Below are positions 51,576-62,746 of a DNA stretch of 64,000 bases, piece after piece. Below the pieces are notes generated by a model that did no database searches, was not told where the DNA came from, and saw nothing but the letters and a program-made list of their open reading frames with translations. Origin of the DNA: Phyllobacterium zundukense (GTDB lineage Bacteria; Pseudomonadota; Alphaproteobacteria; Rhizobiales; Rhizobiaceae). The stretch spans positions 3,886,703-3,950,702 of the forward strand of contig NZ_CP017940.1 of NCBI RefSeq assembly GCF_002764115.1, read 5' to 3'. Within the stretch, counting starts at the first letter, position 1. Each line of letters opens with the position of its first letter. A program made the translations under genes and the position numbers.

Positions 51576-51866
51576 CTATTTATTGTCCGGATTCTTCACT
51601 GCCCAATTCCATGGGCGTATATCGACCGACGCGAATAGCCCAGCCTTAGCATAAGGATCATTGGCCGCAATGTCCTTTGCTGCGGCGAGATCAGCAGCTT
51701 CGATGACTACCAGACTACCATTAGGCTTTGCATCGTCACCAAGGAAGGGCCCTGCAAACTTCAAGCGATCGCCGAGGCTGTTCAGATAGTCAAGGTGCAC
51801 AGTGCGTGTGTCCAGGCGCAGCTGCAAGTGATCATGCTTGTCGCTGCAGAGAAGGGCATAGAGCAT
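51576..51866 (-). CDS. YciI family protein
   Basis: A 96-residue dimeric alpha-beta barrel protein. It opens MLYALLCSDKHDHLQLRLDT, with conserved HLDYLNSLGDRLKFAGPFLG and DPYAKAGLFASVDIRPWNW containing the family His-Asp pair. The family resembles muconolactone isomerase but its reaction is generally unknown. It lies 16 bases after gpsA. Confidence 0.9.
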   Translation of the reverse strand: MLYALLCSDKHDHLQLRLDTRTVHLDYLNSLGDRLKFAGPFLGDDAKPNGSLVVIEAADLAAAKDIAANDPYAKAGLFASVDIRPWNWAVKNPDNK

Positions 51867-51882
51867 TCAAAGTCTCCCGTGT

Positions 51883-52869
51883 TCAATCTTCGGTCTTCAA
51901 GGGCCGTGCAAGCAGGGCCTCCATAGCCTCGTCAATGGTGATTTGCCGGTCGAGTATCTGCGCAACAGCGGCAATGATTGGAGCCTCGATATTCTTGCGG
52001 GCAGCAAGCTCGGTCGCAATGGCTGCAGTCGCCACCCCTTCCGCAAGCGGCCTGCCGGTCAGATCCTCGCCGCGTCCGAGGGCAAGACCATAAGAATAAT
52101 TGCGCGACTGCGGCGTCGAGCAAGTCAGCATCAGGTCGCCGAGACCGGAAAGGCCCATGATGGTCTCCGGTCTTGCACCGAGCGCTTGGCCGATACGGCG
52201 CAGCTCGACAAATCCGCGTGTGACGAGCGCCGCCTGGGCACTGGCGCCAAAACCACGGCCGATCGCCGCGCCAGCAGCAATGGCGAGCACATTTTTGAGG
52301 GCACCGCCGACTTCCACCCCGGTCAAATCGTCCGTCGAATAGCAGCGGAAGGTTGGACCGGACAGCGTCAAGGCAATGCGATCGGCCAGTGCCTGGCTAC
52401 GCGCTGCAACTGTCACAGCCGTGGGCAGTCCTTTGGCGACATCGGTTGCAAAGCTTGGTCCTGACAGCGCTCCAAGCGCGTGATCTGGCAAGATGCTGGC
52501 AACAACCTCGGACATGAGCAGGCCGCTCTTGCGCTCAATACCCTTGGCGCAAATGACCAGCGGAGGCTCGACTGGTATCCGATCCTTCAATTCCTGCATT
52601 GCACCGGCTAGGACCTGTGCTGGAATCACGCAAAGGATGAGGTCGCAGTTGTTGAGGACCTCGCCCGCATCCGTGCTTGCCTTGAGCGAAGGATGCAGGT
52701 CGATATCGGGAAGATAAGCATTGTTACGATGGTTCCTGTTGATGGATTCAACAGTTACCGCATCGCGGGCGTAGAGCCGGACAATATTGCCGTTTTGCGC
52801 CGCCATGGTGCCAAGCGCCGTACCCCAGGCTCCCCCACCAAGTACTGCGATCGTTGGTCTGTCGCTCAT
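51883..52869 (-). CDS. gpsA: Glycerol-3-phosphate dehydrogenase (NAD(P)+)
   Basis: Makes sn-glycerol-3-phosphate from dihydroxyacetone phosphate for phospholipid synthesis. The 328-residue product has the nucleotide motif [19 protein letters not shown] at residues 9-27, the KGIE motif [11 protein letters not shown] near residue 110, catalytic lysine in [15 protein letters not shown] near residue 190 and the signature [19 protein letters not shown]. Its ATG overlaps the tsaD stop. Confidence 0.97.
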   Translation of the reverse strand: MSDRPTIAVLGGGAWGTALGTMAAQNGNIVRLYARDAVTVESINRNHRNNAYLPDIDLHPSLKASTDAGEVLNNCDLILCVIPAQVLAGAMQELKDRIPVEPPLVICAKGIERKSGLLMSEVVASILPDHALGALSGPSFATDVAKGLPTAVTVAARSQALADRIALTLSGPTFRCYSTDDLTGVEVGGALKNVLAIAAGAAIGRGFGASAQAALVTRGFVELRRIGQALGARPETIMGLSGLGDLMLTCSTPQSRNYSYGLALGRGEDLTGRPLAEGVATAAIATELAARKNIEAPIIAAVAQILDRQITIDEAMEALLARPLKTED

Positions 52870-53945
52870 GCCTTGGCTCCCCGTCGGCCGGCACCAATCA
52901 AGGGTACCGATTGCATGTCCAACGGCCAGCGCGAGCGCGGCGCGACGTCGAGCGAATCGGGGGGGGTACGGTTTGCGCGCTCGGCGCCCGCCCAGGCAAT
53001 CATGGCAGCGTTATCGGTGCATAGCGCCATGGGCGGTGCGATAAAACGAAAGCCGTTGGCAGAGCAAAGATCCTGCAGGCACCCGCGCAAGACATTGTTT
53101 GCGGCGACACCGCCGGCGACCACCAATGCCGGGTCCTCGACATTCGGGAAGCTTTGGCGAAACCGCATCAGTGAGCGGGACACTCGGTCATCCAGCGTAT
53201 CGGCGACAGCGGTCTGGAAGGCTGCACAAATATCATTGACGTCCGTCTGCGACAACGGTTCCAATGTCGTCGCCAACTGCCTCACCGCCGTTTTCAGGCC
53301 GGAGAAGGAGAAATCAAGCCGTTCCTCGCCTTTCAGCGGGCGTGGCAGCGTGAAACGGTCGGGATCACCGAGAAGAGCAGCTTTCTCCACCTCGGGTCCG
53401 CCGGGATAGGGCAGGCCGAGCAGTTTGGCAGTCTTGTCGAATGCCTCTCCGAGCGCATCGTCGATCGTTGTGCCGAGCCGCTCGTAATCGCCAAGACCTT
53501 TGACCAGGACCATCTGCGTGTGGCCGCCGGATACCAGCAGCAGCAAATAGGGAAAATCGATGCGATCCGTAAGCCGCGGGGTCAGCGCATGACCTTCGAG
53601 GTGGTTGATGGCATAAAATGGCTTCTGGCCCGCCATGGCAATCGCCTTCCCGGTCATCAGTCCAACAATCAATCCACCGATCAGCCCGGGTCCGGCGGTC
53701 GCGGCTACGGCATCGACGTCATCGAGGGTCATTTGTGCTTCATGCAATGCTTGACCGATCAGCCTGTCAAGCACTTCTACATGGGCGCGCGCGGCAATTT
53801 CTGGTACCACGCCGCCATAGGGCGCGTGATCGTCGATCTGACTCAGAACGACGTTCGACAGAATGCGGCCATTGCCTTGATCGTCGCGTTCGACAATCGC
53901 TGCGGCCGTTTCGTCACAGCTTGTCTCAATACCCAAAACACGCAT
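52866..53945 (-). CDS. tsaD: tRNA threonylcarbamoyladenosine synthase subunit TsaD
   Basis: Transfers threonylcarbamoyl to A37 of ANN-decoding tRNAs, making t6A. The start [20 protein letters not shown] is the family N-terminus; nine upstream codons are rejected. The 359-residue ASKHA-fold protein has the metal-binding HLEGH near residue 117, [12 protein letters not shown] and the C-terminal [16 protein letters not shown]. The product is the substrate of MtaB, encoded at 4.4 kb. It diverges from hemC. Confidence 0.96.
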   Translation of the reverse strand: MRVLGIETSCDETAAAIVERDDQGNGRILSNVVLSQIDDHAPYGGVVPEIAARAHVEVLDRLIGQALHEAQMTLDDVDAVAATAGPGLIGGLIVGLMTGKAIAMAGQKPFYAINHLEGHALTPRLTDRIDFPYLLLLVSGGHTQMVLVKGLGDYERLGTTIDDALGEAFDKTAKLLGLPYPGGPEVEKAALLGDPDRFTLPRPLKGEERLDFSFSGLKTAVRQLATTLEPLSQTDVNDICAAFQTAVADTLDDRVSRSLMRFRQSFPNVEDPALVVAGGVAANNVLRGCLQDLCSANGFRFIAPPMALCTDNAAMIAWAGAERANRTPPDSLDVAPRSRWPLDMQSVPLIGAGRRGAKA

Positions 53946-54040
53946 CAATAAATCTGATATCCTTCGCCGCATTGCCCGTCGAATAAAAGCTCGTTAGGTA
54001 GAAGTCACATTTTGAACTCGCGTAACACGGACAGCGGCCA

Positions 54041-54970
54041 ATGCAAACAAAAACGCTCAAGATCGGTACACGTGGGAGTGCGCTTGCACTTGCACAAGCC
54101 CGTGAGACGCGTGACCGGCTGATAAAAGCCCACGAACTTCGCGAGGAAAATATCGAGATCGTCGTCATTTCGACCAGCGGCGACCGGATCCAGGACCGGC
54201 CACTGGCAGAAGTCGGTGGCAAAGGTTTGTTCACACTTGAGATCGAGGAACAGCTTGCAGATGGTCGTATCGACCTAGCCGTCCATTCCTCAAAGGACAT
54301 GCCGACATTCCTGCCTGAAGGCCTTCATCTTTCGATCTTCCTTGAACGCGAAGACCCGCGCGATGCCTTTATTGGCCGGGACGTCAAGAAACTGCTGGAC
54401 CTGGCCCGTGGTGCCGTTGTCGGCTCCGCTTCGCTGCGTCGGCAGGCGCTGATCCGCCGTGTTCGTCCCGACCTCAAAGTCGTCAATTTTCGCGGCAATG
54501 TCGAGACGCGCTTGCGGAAACTCGCCGATGGCGAGGTGGATGCGACGTTCCTTGCCTATGCCGGCCTAAAACGTCTCGGGCTTGGTGGCGCCGTTACGGA
54601 GCTGATGGATGTAAAGACCTTCCCGCCGGCTCCAGGGCAAGGAGCAATTACGGTGGAGAGCCGCATCGGCGATGAGCGGATCGATGGATTGCTTGCTCCC
54701 CTCAATCATCTGCCGACGTCCACGGCACTGGCATGTGAGCGCGCATTTCTTGGCGCCCTCGATGGATCCTGCCGCACACCGATAGCTGGCCTGGCGACGG
54801 TTTCAGGAGAGGTTATCCAATTCCACGGTATGATTCTTCTGCCCGATGGCAGCGAAGCGCACGAGGTGATTGGCGAGGGCACACTTTCTGACGCGGCGGA
54901 GATCGGACGCGACGCCGCGCTGCGGGTGCGCGAGCTGGCTGGGGCACATTTCTTCACGGATTGGCTCTGA
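54041..54970 (+). CDS. hemC: Porphobilinogen deaminase (hydroxymethylbilane synthase)
   Basis: Condenses four porphobilinogens for heme synthesis. The 309-residue protein shows [20 protein letters not shown] at the start, the DPRDAFI segment with the catalytic aspartate, [20 protein letters not shown] and the cofactor-binding cysteine in [15 protein letters not shown] near residue 248. It is head of a hemC-hemD-Mic60-hemY block. Confidence 0.97.
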   Translation: MQTKTLKIGTRGSALALAQARETRDRLIKAHELREENIEIVVISTSGDRIQDRPLAEVGGKGLFTLEIEEQLADGRIDLAVHSSKDMPTFLPEGLHLSIFLEREDPRDAFIGRDVKKLLDLARGAVVGSASLRRQALIRRVRPDLKVVNFRGNVETRLRKLADGEVDATFLAYAGLKRLGLGGAVTELMDVKTFPPAPGQGAITVESRIGDERIDGLLAPLNHLPTSTALACERAFLGALDGSCRTPIAGLATVSGEVIQFHGMILLPDGSEAHEVIGEGTLSDAAEIGRDAALRVRELAGAHFFTDWL

Positions 54971-54972
54971 CG

Positions 54973-55767
54973 ATGAAAACGGTTCTGGTCACACGACCCC
55001 AGCCGGGCGCGACCAGAACAGCGGAACGTCTGCTTTGCAGCGGCTTCTTGCCTTTGGTTTTGCCGCTAACTGAAATTGTTGCCCTTCCAGCGAAAAAACC
55101 TGCCGGAAAATTTAGTGCGGTCGCTGTAACAAGCGCCAGTGCGTTGCGGCAGGCATCGGACGAGGCGCTGCTGCCTCTTCTCAATCTGCCTTGCTTCGTT
55201 GTGGGGGAAGCAACCGCCGCGATGGCCCGTGCCCGCGGCTTTGAAACTGTCACGACAGGAGATGGTGACGGCGCGTCGCTAGCCCAAACAGTGATTGAGG
55301 AATCGTGCACTGGGGCGCGGATTCTTTATTTGACCGGGCGTGTCCGTGCACCAGATTTTGAACATTCCTTGCGAAAAGCACGCATTCATTTCCGGACGCT
55401 GACGTCCTACGATACGGTTTCAGTCAGTTATACAACTGATTTCTTGTTGAATTTTTTCAGTAAGGGAAAGCTTGACTATTGTCTCTTGTACTCGCGCTGG
55501 AGTGCGGAGGAATTTATGCGCTTGGCCGGTCAAGTGGAGATCGCTCATCACCTTGATAACACATCAATTTTATGTCTTTCCAGCAGGATCTCCGAGGTAC
55601 TGAGCGGGCTGCGTAATGCTTCGGTCCATGTCGCGAACAAGCCGAATGAAGACGCTCTCTTCGACTTATGCAAAGGGCATAAATCTTTGTGGCTGCCTTC
55701 TAATAAAATTGTGCCGTTTCGCAGTCGGAACTTCCTTGCTAGCCTCGCACAGACCAGAATTTTATGA
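54973..55767 (+). CDS. hemD: Uroporphyrinogen-III synthase
   Basis: Closes hydroxymethylbilane to uroporphyrinogen III. The ATG follows the hemC stop by two bases. The 264-residue protein opens MKTVLVTRPQPGATRTAERL, the family start, and has AVTSASALRQAS and FVVGEATAAMARARGFETVT as hinge motifs. The C-terminal third is poorly conserved and unusually AT-rich compared with its neighbours, which is normal for this fast-evolving enzyme but noticeable. Confidence 0.9.
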   Translation: MKTVLVTRPQPGATRTAERLLCSGFLPLVLPLTEIVALPAKKPAGKFSAVAVTSASALRQASDEALLPLLNLPCFVVGEATAAMARARGFETVTTGDGDGASLAQTVIEESCTGARILYLTGRVRAPDFEHSLRKARIHFRTLTSYDTVSVSYTTDFLLNFFSKGKLDYCLLYSRWSAEEFMRLAGQVEIAHHLDNTSILCLSSRISEVLSGLRNASVHVANKPNEDALFDLCKGHKSLWLPSNKIVPFRSRNFLASLAQTRIL

Positions 55768-55783
55768 TCGAGAGAGTCTTTCC

Positions 55784-57084
55784 ATGGCCAAATCTTCCGT
55801 TCCAAGACATTCAAAATCTGCCCGCAAGCCGGTGACGATTGAACTGGAGCCTGCTTCAGCTACGAAGACGACGCCAGGGGCAGCGAATGTGCCGGAACCC
55901 GAACCGGTTGGCTTCGAACCAGTGAGCGCGGCCAAGACGGAAGTCGCTCAGGCCGATGTGACGAGCTCTGCGCCAAGTGACGAGCCGGCTTTATCCAGGT
56001 CATCTGCCCAGCCAGGGTCATTCGGGCGTGAGCAATCTTCCGATGGTCGAAAGCCCGGCGAATCAGCGACGGTGCCGCCGCTACAAAAGTCGAATGACGC
56101 TCTTGGTCGCCTGGCGTCGGGACTTGTTGGCGGTGTCGTTGCACTTGTCGGTGCCGCGGCTTTGCAATGGGCGGGCGTGCTGCCGTCGCCGAAGGCAGAT
56201 GTTTCAGCGCTTGAGCAGCAAATAGCGGCGCTGCGAAACGCTCCCGTCCAAACGCTGGATGAAGGAGCGCAGGTGGCACTGAACGGTGCCGTGGAAAATG
56301 CCAAACAGGCAGTTGGTCAAGTAGGAGCTCTTTCTGACGAGATCAGTTCGATCAAGCAAAGCATCGCAGAGGTTGAGAAAAAGGCACAAGCCGGCACAGG
56401 CGGCGCCGTTGACACCAGTGCCATCGATGCCCGCATTGCTGCGCTCGAAGCACAGCTGAGTGCCAGTCAGGAAAAAGTGGACCAGGCCGGGGGAGTCGCC
56501 GCCGGGGCAACGACAAGGCTGGATGCGCTGGAGAGCAAGGTCCACGATGCCTCCAGCCAGACCAACATGGCGCTTGCCATGGCCGCAACTGGCTTGAAGG
56601 CGGCTGTTGACCGCGGCGAGCCGTTTGCAGCTGAGCTCGACACCTATCTTGCGGTAGCGCCTGAGGCAGGTGAAATCGAAAGCCTCCGGGCCTATGCAAC
56701 GAAGGGTGTTTCGACCGTCAGCGCTCTTGCCAAGCAGTTTGACGATGTGGCCCCAAGAATCATTGCGGCGACACGTGACAATGATCCGAATGCAGGGGTG
56801 CTGGACGGCTATGGGCAAGTGCTGAAAGCCTTGTAGAAGCCCGTCCTGTTGGCATGGGTTGAAGGCGAGGGGACTGACGCGATTACTGCCCGGATTGAGG
56901 CGCATCTGAATGCCGGCGACATTGGCGCCGCCATTGCCGAGTGGGAAAAGCTGCCGGAGACGCCAAAGCCGCATCAACCGATTTCGCCAACGCCATGAAG
57001 GCGCGCCATGCAGCAGGAGAGGCCGTATCGAAAGCCCTTTCGGATGCCCTGACCGGCGTCAAGACCCCAGCCGCAGCCAATTAG
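55784..57084 (+). pseudogene. Mic60/mitofilin-like protein (COG4223), frameshifted near the C-terminus
   Basis: Alphaproteobacterial homologue of mitofilin. The first 350 codons are open: a disordered Pro/Glu/Ala-rich N-terminus, one membrane helix (LASGLVGGVVALVGAAALQW, about residues 107-126), and a long coiled coil with VEKKAQAG and AALEAQLSASQEKVDQAGG. The frame then stops at 56836, but the family C-terminus continues in other frames: ESLVEARPVG near 56830, VEGEGTDAITARIEAHLNAG from 56858 and AKAASTDFANAMKARHAAGE from 56962 to a stop at 57082-57084. That implies a missing base near 56810, an extra G near 56857 and a missing base near 56961. Probably an intact gene with sequence errors. 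Confidence 0.8.
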
Positions 57085-57097
57085 GAGCAAGAAGATC

Positions 57098-58786
57098 ATG
57101 ATCCGTATTCTCGTCTTTCCTCGTAGTACTCCTGCTCGGTGTCGGATTTGCGTGGCTTGCCGACCGGCCTGGCGATCTCGTCGTGACGTTTGCCGGCATG
57201 CAGTACAAAGTTACGCTGATGGTCGCGGCCTCAGCCATCGTTGCGATTGTTGCGGCTGTGATGCTTGCCTGGTGGGTCATCAAGAGTGTTGTGGCGTCGC
57301 CCTATGCGCTGCGGCGTCATTTCGTGCGCGCAAGCGTGACAGGGGGTATCAGTCGCTCTCAACCGGCCTCATTGCCGCCGGCGCCGGTGATGGCCAGACG
57401 GCACGGCGGATGATCAAACAGGCAGAAAAACTGCTGAACGTCGATCAGGAGCCTTTGATCAAGCTGCTCGATGCCCAGGCCGCCATGCTGGAAGGGCGCG
57501 CGGACGATGCGCGAGCCAAATTCGAGGCAATGCTTGACGATCCGGAGACGAAGCTTCTTGGCCTGCGCGGACTTTACCTGGAGGCGCAGAGACTCGGTGC
57601 GCGCGACGCTTCGCGCCATTATGCCGAGGAAGCCGCCCTGCTCGCTCCCAACGTTGAATGGGCGGCCTCCGCTGCCCTCGGGCAAAAGACCACGCACGGC
57701 GATTGGGACGGCGCCCTCCTGCTGCTCGAGAAGCAGAAGGCGACAAAGCAGATCGACAAGGACAAGGCCAAACGTGAGCGCGCAGTGCTTCTGACTGCCA
57801 AGGCCATCGAAACCTTCGAGAGCGATCCGTTGAATGCCAAGTCGATTGCCGTAGAGGCCAACAAGCTGGCGCCGGATCTGGTGCCGGCGGCGATCATAGC
57901 GGCCAAAGCGCTGTTTCAGCAGGGTGATCTGCGCAAGGGATCCAAGATCCTCGAATATACCTGGAAAAAGCAGCCGCACCCGGAAGTAGCAGAGACTATG
58001 TCCATGCAAGGCTTGGCGATTCGGTGATCGACCGTCTGAAGCGTGCCCGCCATCTGGCTGCGCTTTATCCGCATCATCCAGAATCCAGTCTGGCAATTGC
58101 CCATGCTGCGCTGGCGGCGGGTGAGCTCAAGGAAGCGCGGGAAGCGGCGGAGGCCGTGCTCGCAGTGCGCCGCGCGAGAGTGCGTATCTTTTGCTGGCTG
58201 ACATCGAAGAGGCTCAAACCGGCGACCAGGGCCGCGTGCGCCAGTGGTTGTCGCGTGCGGTCAAGGCACCGCGCGATCCCGCCTGGACGGCCGACGGGTA
58301 CGTGTCGGACCGCTGGGCGCAGCTTCCCCTGTTACAGGCAGACTCAACGCGTTTGAATGGAAGGTCCCGGTCGAGCAGCTTGGATCGGTGATCGACTATC
58401 GCGATGAATTTGACGAAGCCCTGGCGACCGAACCCGTCCGACCCACATCACCTCGCGAAGATTTGAAGCCACTTATCCCGGCGAAATCAGTCGTCGTAGA
58501 GACGGGAAAGCCGATCTCCAAAGAAGGCACCGACGACGATAAGGATATCATTGATGCTGAAGTCGTGCAGTTCGAGCCTCCTGCAAAGGCAAGGGAACAC
58601 CCGGTCGCGAAACCGGCACAAACCGGCGACAATGAACGAATTGCATCAGTTTTACCGCCCTTCCCGGAGAAATCGGTCGAATCCAAGAAAAAAGATGAAG
58701 AGCTTGTTTTTCCGGTACCCGACGATCCCGGCGTGCGCCCGGAAGATGAAGCTGAACGTTCAAACAAGAAGTTTCGGCTTTTCTGA
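57098..58786 (+). pseudogene. hemY: HemY-like protein (heme biosynthesis-associated, TPR repeats), frameshifted
   Basis: Membrane protein with TPR-like repeats found after hemC-hemD; its biochemical role is unsettled. It starts MIRILVF fourteen bases after the Mic60 stop. The coding frame can be followed through five shifts: an extra base near 57119, missing bases near 57322, 58014, 58172 and 58325. The segments read DRPGDLVVTFAGMQYKVTLM, then RKRDRGYQSLSTGLIAAGAG, then DSVIDRLKRARHLAALYP, then ADIEEAQTGDQGRVRQWLSR, then LNAFEWKVPVEQLGSVIDYR to the end KKFRLF. The restored protein is about 560 residues, the family length. The shifts look like sequence errors. Confidence 0.8.
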
Positions 58787-58895
58787 TCACAGAGGCTTGA
58801 GCGCTTTGCGGCAAGATGCACAGTGGCGGGAACAGATGTGCCGCGTTATCAGTTGATTTCATACAAGCTATAGCGAACACGAAAGATTTTTATAT

Positions 58896-59361
58896 ATGCT
58901 CGACAGTCTTGTGACGTTTTTCAAGTCTTTGCCAACCGGCGAAAGCGGCAAAGGGCATTTCTCCAGGAACGATCCGCGGGTTGCTGCAGCTGCTCTGCTT
59001 TTCATGTCATGGACGCGGATGGCGAGCGTGGCAAAGACGAACGGCGTATTTCGCAGCATTTCCATTCTGGCCTGAAAGGCGAGGCGCTGAAACGCCTGCT
59101 GAATGACGGCGAGCAGGCGGATCAGGAAGCGGTTGACCTCTACAGTTTCACCAGCGTCATCAAACGCAATCTTGACGAAGAGGCTCGTATCCGATTCATT
59201 GAGCTCATGTGGGATGTCGTTTTTGCCGATGGAAGCGCGCATGAGCTAGAAGACAATGTCGTCTGGCGCGTCGCAGAACTGATGGTGTGTCGACGCGTGA
59301 TCGCGTGACGATGAAGCGGCAGGCGGCGCTTCGGGCAAAACAGACGGCACAAGAGGAATAG
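58896..59361 (+). pseudogene. TerB family tellurite-resistance-like protein, frameshifted
   Basis: The gene starts MLDSLVTFFKSLPTGESGKG and has a missing base near 59004, after which the TerB domain reads MDADGERGKDERRISQHF, ALKRLLNDGEQADQEAVDL and FIELMWDVVFADGSAHELED. A second missing base near 59285 is needed to continue VSTRDRVTMKRQAALRAKQT to the stop at 59359-59361. About 154 residues in total. TerB-like proteins have acidic metal-binding motifs; function is unknown. It lies 109 bases after hemY. Confidence 0.78.
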
Positions 59362-59372
59362 GGCAGCGGCGA

Positions 59373-60103
59373 ATGTTCCAAACCGACTGGATGGAAAGCA
59401 GGCAGTCACGACGCCCCAAAATCCTGACGGTGTTGCACCAGGAACGTTCAAGTCCTGGCCGGGTCGGTCACCTCCTGATCGAAGCCGGTTTCGCTTGACA
59501 TTCGACGGCCGCCCCGGCGATCCTTTACCACGAACACTGGAAGATCATGCGGGCGCCGTTATCTTTGGCGGACCGATGAGTGCCAATGATCCCGAAGATT
59601 TCGTGCGTGATGAAACGGATTGGCTCGCGGTGCCGCTTGCAGAAGACAAGCCGTTCCTCGGTATTTGCCTTGGCGCGCAGATGCTCGCGAACCATCTCGG
59701 CGGCAAGGTCGCGCCGCATCCGGACGGCCTTGTCGAAATAGGCTGGTATCCGCTCGAGCCTACCGAAGCGGGAAGCGCCCTCATGGAATGGCCGTCGATG
59801 GTCTATCACTTTCACCGTGAGGGGTTCGAACTGCCGCAGAGCGCGACCCTGCTTGCTACGGGCGAGACCTATCCCAATCAGGCTTTTCGCTATGGCAAGA
59901 ACGCCTGGGGCGTGCAGTTTCATGCAGAGTTGACCCGGGCCATGATGCAACGCTGGGTAGTACGCGGCTCGGAACGCTTTGCGCTATGCGGCGCCCAGCA
60001 CGGCAGAGATCACCTGGAAGGCCGCATGATCCATGACGCGGTTCTCAAAGCGTGGCTGCAACGCTTCCTTGGCACAATTTTTGGGGCTCCTGTCCTCGCC
60101 TGA
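59373..60103 (+). pseudogene. Class I glutamine amidotransferase (GMP synthase-like), frameshifted
   Basis: From the ATG at 59373 the first part reads SRRPKILTVLHQERSSPGRV and GHLLIEAGF, ending at a false stop at 59496-59498. The rest continues in another frame: GDPLPRTLEDHAGAVIFGG, the oxyanion and nucleophile region KPFLGICLGAQMLANHLGGK with the catalytic cysteine, and the histidine in NAWGVQFHAELTRAMMQRWV. The region between (near 59496-59515) probably has more than one indel. Restored length is about 242 residues. The family acts on unknown acceptor substrates. Confidence 0.78.
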
Positions 60104-61341
60104 GCGGATTCCTGCCTTGCAGGTTGCGCGCCTTGCGCAGTTGCGGAAACCAATAAGCCAGAGGCCGGCAACGGCGATCGTCCCTACACCTCCAAATACC
60201 ACAGCCGGAATGGTGCCAATCAGCGACGCCATCACGCCGGCGCGGAATTCGCCCAGTTCATTGGATGCCCCCACGAACACCATATTGACCGCGTTGACGC
60301 GGCCGCGCACGTGTGTCAGGGGTCCAAAGCTGCAACAGGGTTTCGCGAATATAGACGCTGACCATATCCGCTGCACCCATAAGCGCGAGCACCACGATCG
60401 ACAGCCAGGCGATATCCGATACCCCGAACATGATGGTGAGCAGCCCAAACAAGGCAACGAAGGCAAACATGATCATGCCTGCATGGTCGCGAATGGGATG
60501 CCCGGTCAGCCAGATGGCAGTGAGAATGGCGCCGATGCCTGGTGCGGCACGGAGCATGCCGAGCCCCCACGGACCGAGCTGCAGAATATCGCGTGCATAG
60601 ACGGGGAGCAGCGCAACCGCGCCGCCCAACAGCACGGCAAACAGATCGAGCGAGATCGCACCAAGGACCACTTTCTCTTTCCAGATATAGTGGAAACCGG
60701 CCAGCAGGGTCTGTAGCGACCGTTTCTCGGACAAGGTGTGTTGAGCGGGCTTCGGAATGGAAAAGGTGCAGATGGTGGCCACCGCCAGCATGACGCTGGC
60801 GATACTGTAGGCGGCAACAGGCGATACGCCGTAGAGCAATCCGCCGGCGACAGGACCAACGATCGTGGCAATCTGCCAGGCCGAGGAATTCCAGGATACA
60901 GCGTTGGAGAATGTCTCGGTCGGAACGAGGTTGACGACGAGCGATGCGGATGCAGGACCAAGGAATGCCCGCCCGATACCAAAGCCGGCGAGAATGACGA
61001 AGACCAACCCTGGTGTGAACAGGTGGGCTACGGTCAGAAAGAGCAGCAAAGCAGCGCAGATGACTTCGACGCAGAGCGAAAGCCCCATGATCAGACGGCG
61101 CCCGAACCGGTCGGATGCGGCACCGGTGACGAGCACCCAGCAGCAGGGACGGAGCAAACTGGACGAGCCCGACAATGCCCAAATAGAAGGGATCTCGCGT
61201 CAAATCGTAGATTTGCCAGCCAACGCTTATGATCTGGATGGCAAACGAGCCGAAGAAACGTGCCAGCCAATAGAGTGTAAATGACGAATGGCGAAATGCG
61301 GCATAGCGATCGTGAGCCGCAGTCATTTCGGGGAGGGACAT
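60045..61341 (-). pseudogene. MFS transporter, frameshifted
   Basis: The start MSLPEMTAAHDRYAAFRHSS at 61341 leads into LARFFGSFAIQIISVGWQIY. An extra base near 61137 moves the frame to VTGAASDRFGRRLIMGLSLC, which continues through most membrane helices (PASASLVVNLVPTETFSNAV, AFVALFGLLTIMFGVSDIAW). An extra base near 60318 leads to HVRGRVNAVNMVFVGASNEL, and a missing base near 60152 gives WFPQLRKARNLQG, a typical MFS ending. The stop at 60045 is inferred and overlaps the convergent amidotransferase gene, so the true end may be nearer. ENTS-like major facilitator; substrate unknown. Confidence 0.75.
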
Positions 61342-61438
61342 TTCGTTGAAGGGCTCCGGAATCTGGAGACTTCTTCTAGACCAGTTTGTGGCGAAAGGGG
61401 ATAAGAAAATCAGAAAAATTGTACTATCGGCTAATGGA

Positions 61439-61466
61439 ATGGGCCGGGGAAGGCCGGCCCATTTTT
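61439..61466. terminator. Hairpin downstream of aqpZ
   Basis: ATGGGCCGG and CCGGCCCAT form a 9-bp stem with a six-base loop just beyond the aqpZ stop. On the minus strand a T-rich stretch follows about 15 bases later; on the plus strand a T-run follows at once. It probably ends aqpZ transcription. Confidence 0.7.
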
Positions 61467-61468
61467 AA

Positions 61469-62186
61469 TCAGGCGGCGCTTACAGCCTCAGCAACCGAAG
61501 TTTCGGAATCTTTCCCGAGCAGGGATTTCCAGATAATCGCACCAAGTGCTGCGCCGATAAGCGGCGCAACCCAGAACAACCAGAGCTGGCTCAGGGCGGC
61601 CGTTTCGGCAAAGAGGGCGACGCCAGTGGAGCGAGCCGGATTAACGGAGGTATTCGTCACCGGGATCGAAACCAGATGGATCAGCGTCAAACCAAGACCA
61701 ATAGCAATTGGTGCGAAACCGGCTGGGACCGATGCCGACGTCGAACCAAGGATAATAATAAGGAAGAAGGCCGTGAAGACGACTTCCGCGACAAGCGCGG
61801 CGGTCAAACCATATTTACCGGGCGAGAGGTCGCCATAACCGTTGGAAGCGAAACCACCAGCGGTGAAGTCGGCTTTGCCGGATGCGATCAGATAGAGCAC
61901 GGCAGCGGCGGCTATGGCACCGACAACCTGTGCGATCCAGTATGGGATCCTGAAGTCGAACCGCCCCGCTATGGCAAGACCAAGCGAAACAGCGGGATTG
62001 AAATGGCCGCCGGATATACCGCCCACCGCGTAGGCCATTGTAAGAACCGTAAGACCAAATGCAAAGGAAACACCAAGCAAACCAATACCGACGTCGGGAA
62101 ATGCAGCGGCAATAACAGCGCTGCCGCAACCGCCCCAAGACGAGCCAGAATGTGCCGAAGAATTCAGCCGACAGTTTATTGAGCAT
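61469..62186 (-). pseudogene. aqpZ: Aquaporin Z, frameshifted near the N-terminus
   Basis: Water channel of the MIP family. The N-terminus [18 protein letters not shown] starts at 62186; an extra G within the GGGG run near 62135 shifts the frame to [20 protein letters not shown]. Both NPA boxes are present, in [20 protein letters not shown] and [16 protein letters not shown], and the selectivity arginine follows the second. The restored protein is about 239 residues, the normal length. An in-frame start upstream (62230) gives a false N-terminus. Confidence 0.85.
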
Positions 62187-62441
62187 GGAAACCCCCTAGG
62201 ATGGAGAGCAGGCGGGATAGCCCGAATCACAACGCAAAGTTATTCCTGTTTTTTGAATTCAACAATATCGCTCAATATCAATGTGGGTTAATACCTTAGA
62301 CCAGCGTAATTTCGTCAACGAACTTGCAATGAATACTGTATAAGCGCTACCGGAGATACGCGGATTACCCCTCCTTCGCGGCAGCCTCTTGCCCGTAGGT
62401 CAGCCAATCGCTACATGTCGCGTGATTGTTAGGAGAAACAT

Positions 62442-62732
62442 ATGCTCGCCCTTATCCGCACCATCGATCTGGCCCTCGATATCTACACCTGGATTATTAT
62501 CGCCAGCGCGATCTTTTCGTGGCTTTTTGCCTTCAACGTGATCAATTCGAGTAACCGCTTCGTGGCTTCGGTAGGGGACTTCCTTTATCGTGTTACGGAA
62601 CCGGCCTTGCGACCGATCCGCCGCTTCCTTCCCGATCTGGGCGGGATCGACATTTCCCCGATCGTGCTTTTGCTGATCATCTTCTTCGTTCGCCAGCTTC
62701 TTTGGACCACGATCGCACCGATCCTGGTTTGA
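62442..62732 (+). CDS. YggT family membrane protein
   Basis: A 96-residue inner-membrane protein with two hydrophobic segments (about residues 15-33 and 68-85) and the family core [20 protein letters not shown] as [20 protein letters not shown], then [25 protein letters not shown] site precedes the ATG. YggT proteins are linked to division and osmotic stress in various bacteria. This is one of only two intact genes after 56.8 kb. The DUF167 gene follows, as is usual. Confidence 0.92.
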   Translation: MLALIRTIDLALDIYTWIIIASAIFSWLFAFNVINSSNRFVASVGDFLYRVTEPALRPIRRFLPDLGGIDISPIVLLLIIFFVRQLLWTTIAPILV

Positions 62733-62746
62733 TAGGGCCGGGCGCT

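Noticed and set aside
57098..58786. Programmed frameshifting or recoding in hemY
   Set aside because: Five shifts of both directions in one gene, without slippery heptamers or a common signal, and equal damage in unrelated neighbours, fit sequence error far better than recoding.
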